Assembly: GCA_018644745.1 (NCBI GenBank)
Contig: JABGPX010000192.1
Span: 1-6,322, forward strand
DNA length: 6,322 nt
Source of the DNA: Spirochaetales bacterium
GTDB taxonomy: Bacteria; Spirochaetota; Spirochaetia; ARS1246
Direction of reading: 5' to 3'
Both the position numbers and the translations under genes were made by a program. Below the pieces are notes generated by a model. That model did not search any database. It was not told where the DNA came from and was given only the letters and a program-made list of their open reading frames with translations. Shown piece by piece: positions 1 through 5,138 of this stretch (its first letter is position 1; each line of letters opens with the position of its first letter).

Positions 1-639
1 CTCTTTAGCAAATCTAAGATAATCGGTGAATTCACTTAAAGTTGTTATGTCTTCTTTCCCATACGCCGCCAGGATGTCTTTTCTTGTATACATGACACCT
101 TCTCCGCTTGAAAAAGGCACATTAATCTCCTCAAAAGCTTCCACACATTCGGCATAGTACATAAATCCAGGCCAATACCACATTTTACCGTCTTCGGCAG
201 TATGATACGTTTGATATGCTTTTGGCACTAAAGCCCACATTTCAGGAGCATATTCATCTATTAAGTCAGAAATAGCGTATACCATATCAGCATCGATAAC
301 CTGCTGGAGTAACGGACTTGTGTAACTTCCAAAAGACAGCATTTCCGGTAGATCACCTGCGGCAATCATCGGTGCTAATACTTCATCTTCTTCACCCACC
401 AATACTTCCATATCAAGTGTAACGCCTGTTTGCTGAGTGATATACTGAGCAACTAAACCATCATCCCAGAATACTGACGGCCTGCAGCCGGCCCACGTAT
501 TCTGCCACAATTGAATCGTTATCGGCGACATATCATCCATACCTGCAATATCGGAGGTATCGCTATCTTCACCTCCACCCCCCGCAAAAAGAGAGAATCC
601 TAGAAACGCAATTAATAGTAAACAAAGTACCTTTTTCAT
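1..639 (-). CDS. Extracellular solute-binding protein of a carbohydrate ABC transporter, N-terminal 213 residues (partial)
   Basis: This is the periplasmic substrate-capture subunit of an ABC importer. The reading frame is open from the ATG at 639 down to base 1 and leaves the window; family 1/LplA-like binding proteins are usually over 400 residues, so roughly the first 40% is present. Residues 1-19 form a signal peptide: MKK, a Leu-rich core, then LFA followed by GGGGED. There is no Cys at the cleavage point, so it is probably not a lipoprotein. Mature sequence starts near ITIQLW (40-45), followed by IAAGDLPEML, the usual family segment after the first beta strands, and aromatic-rich sequence (KMWYWPGFMYY) typical of sugar-binding lobes. 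An AAGGAG ribosome site lies at 645-650, 5 bases before the ATG, which fixes the start. A permease C-terminal relic lies 59 bases upstream, so this gene once followed an intact permease gene. The actual sugar cannot be read from this part. Confidence 0.88.
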   Translation of the reverse strand, partial: MKKVLCLLLIAFLGFSLFAGGGGEDSDTSDIAGMDDMSPITIQLWQNTWAGCRPSVFWDDGLVAQYITQQTGVTLDMEVLVGEEDEVLAPMIAAGDLPEMLSFGSYTSPLLQQVIDADMVYAISDLIDEYAPEMWALVPKAYQTYHTAEDGKMWYWPGFMYYAECVEAFEEINVPFSSGEGVMYTRKDILAAYGKEDITTLSEFTDYLRFAKE

Positions 640-698
640 ACAAACTCCTTCAATGATTTAATCGTCAAAAAATTCTACGGTGTCAGCCTGCCTTATTC

Positions 699-734
699 TT
701 ATTCCTTCAACGCTCCGATCATCACCCCCTTTTC
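699..734 (-). pseudogene. Relic of the C-terminus of a carbohydrate ABC transporter permease (MalG/LplC type)
   Basis: Read on the minus strand this stretch encodes EKGVMIGALKE and a TAA stop. The end KG-(V/L)-M-(I/L)-GA-(V/I/L)-KG-stop is the hallmark C-terminus of the second inner-membrane permease of CUT1/LplC-type sugar importers, known from the family. Immediately upstream in the same frame there is a TAG (735-737) and then a TGA, so nothing more of the protein is left. The relic sits between the ROK gene and the solute-binding protein gene, 59 bases before the latter's ATG, the normal place for the last permease codons in a permease-permease-SBP operon. I infer that the permease body was lost by deletion or rearrangement with a joint close to 730-737. 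A chance match is possible given the short length, but position, strand and the in-frame stop all agree. Confidence 0.62.
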
Positions 735-789
735 CTATTTAATATTTCAAAACGCTCCGCTGCTGAGAATAAATTTGAACATTACATTC

Positions 790-818
790 ATAATAGACCG
801 AAATATACGAGAACGCAA
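790..818 (-). promoter_or_regulatory. Possible sigma-70-type promoter for the binding-protein gene
   Basis: On the minus strand TTGCGT (813-818) is followed after exactly 17 bases by TATTAT (790-795). The -10 matches the consensus at five of six positions, but the -35 only at its first three. It would give transcription through the permease relic into the solute-binding gene. With the permease genes lost, the binding-protein gene would need either this promoter or read-through from the ROK gene. AT-rich sequence often yields such matches by chance. Confidence 0.3.
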
Positions 819-862
819 GGAAAAAATTGTAAAAAAGACTAAACTGAACTTTATAACGAGTA

Positions 863-891
863 AAAAAAGGTCAGGTATCTCCTATGGAGAC
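863..891 (-). terminator. Weak candidate terminator downstream of the ROK gene
   Basis: On the minus strand TCTCC-ATA-GGAGA forms a 5-bp hairpin with a 3-base loop at about 879-891, extendable by a G-T pair. A run of seven T residues (862-868 as A on the plus strand) follows after a gap of about ten bases. The T run is placed later than in a classical intrinsic terminator and the stem is short, so the call is tentative. It would separate ROK transcription from the binding-protein gene. Confidence 0.22.
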
Positions 892-953
892 AGAAAAAAC
901 TATAAAACATCTGACATCTCGGGTGGCGATGCGACAGGCACACTCTGCTTGCT

Positions 954-976
954 GGCGGACGGATATTAGGCGGACA
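954..976. repeat. Two direct GGCGGAC repeats, 15 bases apart, ending in ACA
   Basis: GGCGGAC occurs at 954-960 and again at 969-975, followed by A at 976. Read on the minus strand the block starts TGTCCGCC and repeats GTCCGCC. Short tandemly spaced repeats behind a terminal TGT are seen at the ends of some insertion sequences such as the IS21 family (known generally). No second end and no transposase is present, so this may be an abandoned element end or chance. Confidence 0.25.
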
Positions 977-1007
977 TTGAAAAGATTCTGTTACTTCCTT
1001 GGAGAGG

Positions 1008-2261
1008 TCAGAGGTTGAGCACCTCGTTCTGCAGGTACTTTTCTATCATCATAGTTGCCGCGCCACGGGCGATTGCATTTTCCAGTTTGCTGCTCCTGTA
1101 GATCGTTGTGCGCCCCGCAATGGAATGAATCGATCTGAGTTTCACTGTACGTTTTATAAGATCGATTAATCCTTCACCAAGCGCGTCGACAACCGCTCCG
1201 CCGCAGATTATTTCCCCCGGATCCAGCACATTGATAAGGTCTGCTGTTCCCGTACCAATGCTCTCGCCTACTGAATTAATCCTCATGGCAGCGAGTTTAT
1301 CTCCGCATTCGGCCTCAAGACTGATATCAGCCAGGGAAATGGATTCTTTCCTCTCCTGGATACTGCGCAGGGTGCTGTATACATTCGACTCAAGCAGTTC
1401 TTTTGTCGTTCCTAAAATTGCCTCTTCAGAAGCAATTGCCTCCAGGCAGCCCCTGTTTCCGCAGTTGCATAACGGGCCGTTTTCCTGAACGGTGACATGA
1501 CCGAACTCGCCGGAAAGCCCGTTTTTGCCGCGGAATATCCTGCCGTCAAATAAAAGCCCCGCACCGACGCCGTGACCAATATGAAGGTAGAGAAAGGTTG
1601 AAAGGTCCCTGCCTTTTCCATAGCGTTTCTCAGCAAGGGTTCTGCAATTCACGCTGTCGTCGATAATCACATCGCAGCGGAAACCAGTCTCGATTTCGGA
1701 TTTCAGGGGGGTATCCTCCCAGCCAGGAAGACTGGGGCAGTACAGCACTACACCCTCGCGGGCACTTACGACACCTATGATCCCGACCCCGACTCCCAGG
1801 AGCCGCCCCCCTCTGTTGTCCATGCGGTCTATTGTTTCCTGAGTAATCCGTTTGATTTCGTTTATCACAATTTCACGACTATTGTCACCCACAGGATAAT
1901 TGCTTACCGAGATAGTTGAACCATTAAGATCCAGAACGCAGGATTCTATCATCCCCGGTCGGATCGAGAGGCCGATTGCGTGGGCAAAACCGGGATTCAG
2001 ACTCAGAGGGCGGGCTTTCCTTCCCCGTTTCGACGGTTCGTCTGTCGCAGATTCCCTTCCGACTTCGATGATTACTCCGTCTTTCTGCAGTGAGTCGACC
2101 ACTCTCTTGGAGGTGGAAACACTCAACCCGCTTAATGCAGCTACTTCTCGACGGGTGGCATTCGCCCTGTCTCTCACTGCATTCAGGACTTGTATCTTAT
2201 TCCGCTCAGTATTATCTAAATAGTTGATTCCGTTTTTATCCATCGTTTCTCTAGTTTCCAT
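1008..2261 (-). CDS. ROK-family transcriptional regulator (winged helix-turn-helix plus sugar-kinase-like sensor)
   Basis: This is a DNA-binding repressor of the NagC/Mlc/XylR type that senses a sugar or sugar phosphate. Numbering from a TTG at 2264, residues 20-70 are the winged helix-turn-helix (REVAALSGLSVSTSKRVVDSL, 39-59), then a basic Arg/Lys linker (79-86). The ROK domain runs from about 95 to 410. The ROK zinc site is complete: H256 in GEFGH, then C266, C268 and C273 in CNCGNRGCLEA. The kinase parts are degraded: the DxGGT phosphate loop is replaced by GLSIRPGMIES, and the catalytic Asp position holds S204 (IDDSVNCRTLAE), so it should not phosphorylate sugar. ATG at 2261 is preferred over TTG 2264, with GGGG about nine bases upstream; ATG 2243 is also possible. 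It diverges from the aminotransferase operon and probably controls it, the transporter, or both. Confidence 0.93.
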   Translation of the reverse strand: METRETMDKNGINYLDNTERNKIQVLNAVRDRANATRREVAALSGLSVSTSKRVVDSLQKDGVIIEVGRESATDEPSKRGRKARPLSLNPGFAHAIGLSIRPGMIESCVLDLNGSTISVSNYPVGDNSREIVINEIKRITQETIDRMDNRGGRLLGVGVGIIGVVSAREGVVLYCPSLPGWEDTPLKSEIETGFRCDVIIDDSVNCRTLAEKRYGKGRDLSTFLYLHIGHGVGAGLLFDGRIFRGKNGLSGEFGHVTVQENGPLCNCGNRGCLEAIASEEAILGTTKELLESNVYSTLRSIQERKESISLADISLEAECGDKLAAMRINSVGESIGTGTADLINVLDPGEIICGGAVVDALGEGLIDLIKRTVKLRSIHSIAGRTTIYRSSKLENAIARGAATMMIEKYLQNEVLNL

Positions 2262-2376
2262 CAAGTATTACCCCACGGCATTCTACCCGATCTGTGATCT
2301 TATGCAAACATTTCTCCTGACTTTTGATTAAATAAGGTCAATGATGACTTCAATAACCACCAATTTCAGCGAATTA

Positions 2377-2385
2377 TGATATAAT
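2377..2385 (+). promoter_or_regulatory. Extended -10 promoter element, candidate start signal
   Basis: The sequence TGATATAAT matches the extended -10 consensus TGnTATAAT perfectly. There is no good -35 box 16-18 bases upstream, which extended -10 promoters can tolerate. The ten bases TATAATAAAG (2380-2389) recur exactly at 2511-2520. On the opposite strand the same place can be read as a TATTAT -10 with TTGGAA at 2402-2407 (spacer 15), so it could serve the ROK gene instead. The plus-strand leader to the aminotransferase would be about 250 bases. Confidence 0.35.
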
Positions 2386-2510
2386 AAAGTTCAAAATGAT
2401 TTTCCAAACCTGAGGGATAGAGTCTCAGATATTGTATTTAATATACCAGAACCGATGTTTTTGTCACTGCTACCCGGCGATGTTACATTATTTACAGTTT
2501 TATATGTCTC

Positions 2511-2516
2511 TATAAT
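2511..2516 (+). promoter_or_regulatory. Second consensus -10 box (TATAAT) upstream of the aminotransferase
   Basis: A perfect TATAAT lies about 130 bases before the aminotransferase ATG. TTTACA (2491-2496) precedes it, but the spacer is only 14 bases; at 17 bases the hexamer is TTATTT, a poor -35. It may be used with an activator or not at all. The leader would contain the TTGACA-bearing repeat and the dyad at 2583-2599, so a repressor bound there could block elongation or initiation. Confidence 0.3.
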
Positions 2517-2582
2517 AAAGGATTACCATTCAATATATAGTATTTAGGTCCATTGTTGACATAATTAACTAAATAACTCTTG

Positions 2583-2599
2583 CAATATTATACATATTG
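2583..2599. promoter_or_regulatory. 17-base dyad CAATAT-N5-ATATTG, candidate operator
   Basis: Perfect 6-base inverted arms flank the pentamer TATAC. The dyad covers a possible -10 (TATTAT or TATACA) about 50 bases before the aminotransferase ATG. ROK and other winged-helix repressors bind AT-rich dyads of this size, so it is a fair operator candidate. Short AT palindromes are common by chance in such sequence. Confidence 0.3.
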
Positions 2600-2643
2600 G
2601 GCTAACATGAATATAAATCATCCGTTTTGGGAGGTAGCTGCAT

Positions 2644-4020
2644 ATGCCCGATTCATTGCAAAAGGGACTCCAAGGCCAGATGAAAGCGGTAACCCGCATT
2701 CAGGGAAGAGGGGAACCGAAAATCGGAATTGAAGAATTTCTATCTGTGGCCGAGCGATTTGGAATATCACACACCAAGAGAGAACAGATGCGGGATCTTC
2801 TGCAGACTGAAGATATTGTGACAGGTGAGGGCCCCTTTCTGGCAAACTATTACTCAGGGCTTACGGAAACAAAGGTCCAGGCTTATGAAAGAACAGCCAG
2901 GGAAGTATTTGGTTCAGAATATGCCATCGGTACAAGTTCAGGTACCGGCGCACTTCATGCGGCCTTCGTGGCTGCCGGCGTAGGCCCCGGGACGGAAGTT
3001 ATATGCCCGGCAATCGGGTTTATCGCCACCGCGATGGCGGTAGTTCAGGCAAACGGCGTACCCGTATTCTGCGACGTGGATTCATCACTCGGAATAGATC
3101 CGACCAAGATTGAGGATCTTATCACCGAACGGACCGTGGCGATCGCGCCGACGCACGTAATGGGAAGCGTCTGCGACATAGATTCTGTCATGGAGATCGC
3201 CGGGAAACATAACCTGACGGTAATAGAGGACTGTGCGCAATCGAGTGGCGGGAAATTTAAGGGCAGATTTATCGGGACCATAGGCGACATGGGCGCTTTC
3301 AGTATTTCGGCGTACAAGACAGTAGGAGGGGGTGAAGGCGGTCTTTTTCTGACTGATAAAAAAGAATACTGGGAACGGGCGAGTCAGCTGGTCGAAGGCG
3401 GCGGATTGTGGAGGCCTGACAGATTCGCGGAACCGAGATATCCTTCGGAACTCTTCTGCGGAACCAATTACAGGCTTTCAGAACTGGAAGCTGCGGTAGA
3501 TGTCGTGCAGCTTGGAAGAACCGAGGAAATGGCCATGAGGTTCAGATCGGTGAAGAATCGGATCCTTGAGAACCTCGATACATTCAAGGGTATAACCCCG
3601 CAAAAACTCAATGATCCCGATGGAGAGGTGGGGTACCTGCTTCGATTTTTTCCTGAAAACATCGGACTGAGTGTTAAGATCGCAGAATCTCTCACTGAAA
3701 GAGGCATGGAGGCAGAAACCAAGGGTGAAAATCCAGGACCTGACTGGCACAACTATTCCACCATGTTCCCGGTAATAAACAAAACCGGCCACACCGAGGT
3801 AAACTGTCCTTTTGAATGCCCCGTCTACCGTGAGCGGGGGGGGGACATTCAATACCGCGGGGATGAGTGCCCGGTTGCGGATGACCTGTTCGGCAGGGTG
3901 GTTTCGGTGAAATTAAATCAGTGGTATACGGACGAGGACTGCCAGCTGGTTGCCGACGTAGTAAACGATGTCCTGGCAGCTTGCTGCACACCGGATTCCG
4001 GCGGAATCGGGTGGATCTGA
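2644..4020 (+). CDS. DegT/DnrJ/EryC1/StrS-family PLP-dependent sugar aminotransferase
   Basis: This is a fold-type I aminotransferase acting on keto sugars or keto-cyclitols, normally with Glu or Gln as amino donor. Visible motifs are the cofactor-phosphate loop GTSSGTGALHAAF (96-108), the PLP-ring Asp in IEDCAQSSGG (D196), the catalytic Lys in FSISAYKTVGGGEGG (K225), the subunit-interface motif GTNYRLSELEAA (273-284), and a Cys-rich C-terminal part (CPFECP 388-393, DECPVADDLF 407-416, WYTDED 427-432) found in a subset of the family. At 458 residues it is longer than the usual 370-400, with about 50 extra N-terminal residues before the core. GGAGGT at 2630-2635, nine bases before the ATG, supports the start. 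It heads the plus-strand operon, followed after 13 bases by the oxidoreductase remnant. A nine-G tract (3836-3844) lies in the coding sequence. The substrate is not readable from sequence. Confidence 0.93.
   Translation: MPDSLQKGLQGQMKAVTRIQGRGEPKIGIEEFLSVAERFGISHTKREQMRDLLQTEDIVTGEGPFLANYYSGLTETKVQAYERTAREVFGSEYAIGTSSGTGALHAAFVAAGVGPGTEVICPAIGFIATAMAVVQANGVPVFCDVDSSLGIDPTKIEDLITERTVAIAPTHVMGSVCDIDSVMEIAGKHNLTVIEDCAQSSGGKFKGRFIGTIGDMGAFSISAYKTVGGGEGGLFLTDKKEYWERASQLVEGGGLWRPDRFAEPRYPSELFCGTNYRLSELEAAVDVVQLGRTEEMAMRFRSVKNRILENLDTFKGITPQKLNDPDGEVGYLLRFFPENIGLSVKIAESLTERGMEAETKGENPGPDWHNYSTMFPVINKTGHTEVNCPFECPVYRERGGDIQYRGDECPVADDLFGRVVSVKLNQWYTDEDCQLVADVVNDVLAACCTPDSGGIGWI
3836..3844 (+). repeat. 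Nine-G homopolymer inside the aminotransferase gene
   Basis: Nine consecutive G residues encode the end of an Arg codon, two Gly codons and the first base of an Asp codon (residues 398-401). Length change by one base would shift the frame and replace the conserved C-terminal Cys-rich section. Tracts of this length can act as slippage sites, but also as sequencing-error sites. Confidence 0.8.
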
Positions 4021-4033
4021 AGGTAGAAAAACT

Positions 4034-4167
4034 ATGATTAACGTAGGGCTCATTGGTACGGGGTACATAGGCGGCGTACTACACTGCCAACCGGTCATCC
4101 CGTCGGATACTATGATGCGGTGATGAAGAGCGTGCATGATCGCAAGTGGATTGAAGTGGACTGGTAA
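4034..4167 (+). pseudogene. Internally deleted Gfo/Idh/MocA-family oxidoreductase remnant
   Basis: An ATG at 4034, with a GAAGG ribosome site overlapping the aminotransferase stop, opens MINVGLIGTGYIGG, the classic N-terminus and NAD(P)-binding GxGxxG (G8, G10, G13) of Gfo/Idh/MocA dehydrogenases. This frame ends at TGA 4121-4123 after 29 codons. In the next frame, 4090-4167 reads TGHPVGYYDAVMKSVHDRKWIEVDW and a stop. GHPxGYxDA followed by a final SxxxxKWIEV segment is how these enzymes (usually 330-390 residues) end. So both ends survive and about 300 codons between are missing, with a joint near 4080-4092; the C-terminal piece may hide a second joint around YDAV/MKSV. It can no longer be an enzyme. 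The intact ancestor probably oxidised the sugar that the aminotransferase then aminated, or the reverse. Confidence 0.75.
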
Positions 4168-4269
4168 AAACTAGCCGCAGCTATACCGTCTTTGAAATGC
4201 CGGTAAAGCATGATTTTTTTTACGGAACAAGTTTTATAGATTTTCACAAATGAATTCAGGAGATTTAGA

Positions 4270-5082
4270 ATGGCAAAGTTTGATGTATGCCTTGAGTGTT
4301 TTTTTACAGAGCTTCCCTATCAGGAACGCATAAAAAAAATCGCCGAATTGGGTTTTGACTGTGTGGAATTCTGGCATCCGGAAGGTACATGGGACGGGTC
4401 GACAATCGATGACAACATGCCAAAGGATCCCGAAGTTATACGTCAAGTGTGCGAAGAAACCGGTGTTAGCGTAGGCGGTTTTGTGCTTAACGCATGGGAC
4501 GGTCTCTATGGCGGTTGCCCGGTAAACGCTGATGATCACGGCAAATTTATCGATCAAACCCACAAGACAATTGATTTTGCAAAAAAAATAAACTGCAGTT
4601 CGGTAGTTATTATGTCCGGTACACTGGTCGACGGTTTAACTCGCGCTCAAATGCGGGAGAATATGGATAAAGGTTTCGCAAAGGCACTGGAAATTGCCGA
4701 AAAAGAAAACTTTACCCTGCTTGTCGAACCGTTGAATACGCCGGTTGATCATGCCGGATTTTACCTGGACAGTACCACCGAGGCGGTTGAGATTATACGT
4801 TATTTCAACAGTCCGAATATCAAGCTGCTTTACGATATCTATCACATGCAGATCATGGACGGTAATGTTGTCGATACCATTAAAGAGAATGTTGATATCA
4901 TCGGACAGATGCATGTTGCTGGTGTTCCCGGACGGAGCGAGCCTGATGTGAACGAACTGAACTACCCGTTTATCTTCAAAAAAGCTGACGAGTTTGGCTA
5001 CGATGGCCGTTTTGGTTTTGAATACTTCCCAGCTATTGACTCTGAAGAGTCGCTAAAACGCCAACTTGCTATATGTAAATAA
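4270..5082 (+). CDS. Hydroxypyruvate isomerase-like TIM-barrel sugar isomerase/epimerase
   Basis: This is a cytoplasmic (beta/alpha)8 enzyme of the AP-endonuclease-2-like superfamily, near Hyi/OtnI. The family isomerises or epimerises keto sugars and small hydroxy-keto acids with one divalent metal. Expected metal ligands are visible: E153 (LLVEPLN), D189 (LLYDIYHMQIMDGN), H215 (GQMHVAGVPGR) and E251 (FGFEYFP). H192 and R222 sit where substrate-binding residues lie in tagatose 3-epimerase-type enzymes. Hyi proper has Gln at the H215 position, as I recall, so this protein keeps the Hyi scaffold with an epimerase-like ligand set. The length of 270 is normal for the family. AGGAG at 4258-4262, seven bases before the ATG, fixes the start. 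It follows the oxidoreductase relic by 102 bases and precedes the PIG-L deacetylase by 56. A carbohydrate-pathway role fits its neighbours; the substrate is unknown. Confidence 0.88.
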   Translation: MAKFDVCLECFFTELPYQERIKKIAELGFDCVEFWHPEGTWDGSTIDDNMPKDPEVIRQVCEETGVSVGGFVLNAWDGLYGGCPVNADDHGKFIDQTHKTIDFAKKINCSSVVIMSGTLVDGLTRAQMRENMDKGFAKALEIAEKENFTLLVEPLNTPVDHAGFYLDSTTEAVEIIRYFNSPNIKLLYDIYHMQIMDGNVVDTIKENVDIIGQMHVAGVPGRSEPDVNELNYPFIFKKADEFGYDGRFGFEYFPAIDSEESLKRQLAICK

Positions 5083-5125
5083 TCACCGGTATGTATTTCC
5101 GGACATCGCAGAGTCTATGTTGATT

Positions 5126-5131
5126 AAGGAG
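5126..5131 (+). promoter_or_regulatory. Ribosome binding site that selects a GTG start
   Basis: AAGGAG lies seven bases before the GTG at 5139, and no in-frame ATG lies near enough to serve while keeping the AHPDDAE zinc motif at residues 12-18. This decides the deacetylase start. Confidence 0.75.
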
Positions 5132-5138
5132 AGTTACA

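Larger units (their letters stand above)
640..1007. other. Intergenic scar between the ROK gene and the binding-protein gene
   Basis: These 368 bases hold no complete gene that I can support. From the binding-protein side they contain its ribosome site (645-650), the permease relic (699-734), an AT-rich stretch with a possible minus-strand promoter (790-818), a small hairpin near 876-891 followed on the minus strand by a T run, and a more GC-rich part (about 915-976) with two GGCGGAC repeats that look like a mobile-element end. The only open frame of note, on the plus strand at 775-969, has no ribosome site and a Lys/Arg/Thr-rich composition without family features. The mixed base composition supports a patchwork origin. 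Confidence 0.6.
2265..2643. promoter_or_regulatory. AT-rich divergent control region between the ROK gene and the aminotransferase operon
   Basis: These 379 bases carry no gene that I can see. They must contain the start signals of both divergent units. Visible elements are an extended -10 box (2377-2385), a second TATAAT (2511-2516), a TTGACA (2556-2561), a related pair of AGGTC...TGAC motifs (2335-2348 and 2546-2560), a 17-base dyad (2583-2599), a 5-bp CTGAG/CTCAG inverted repeat (2410-2428), and the GGGAGGT ribosome site for the aminotransferase (2629-2635). The stretch is clearly richer in A+T than the flanking genes. Which elements are really used cannot be settled by reading. Confidence 0.6.

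Noticed and set aside
750..759. Second AACGCTCCG copy (also at 709-717) as a further permease relic
   Set aside because: Only nine bases are shared, and translation around 750-780 gives no permease-like peptide.
775..969. Plus-strand open frame of 64 codons in the intergenic scar
   Set aside because: No ribosome site, biased Lys/Arg/Thr composition and no family features. It crosses the putative element end and lies opposite the direction of both flanking genes.
2556..2561. Perfect TTGACA as -35 of the aminotransferase promoter
   Set aside because: No acceptable -10 occurs 16-18 bases downstream; the nearest TATTAT is 24 bases away. Kept only as part of a repeat motif.
3478..3852. Minus-strand open frame of 124 codons inside the aminotransferase
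   Set aside because: It lies wholly opposite a gene with clear PLP motifs, lacks motifs of its own and has no convincing ribosome site; it is a shadow of the coding strand.
4234..4563. Minus-strand open frame of 109 codons over the start of the isomerase
   Set aside because: It opposes the conserved isomerase N-terminus, and its sequence shows no domain or signal.
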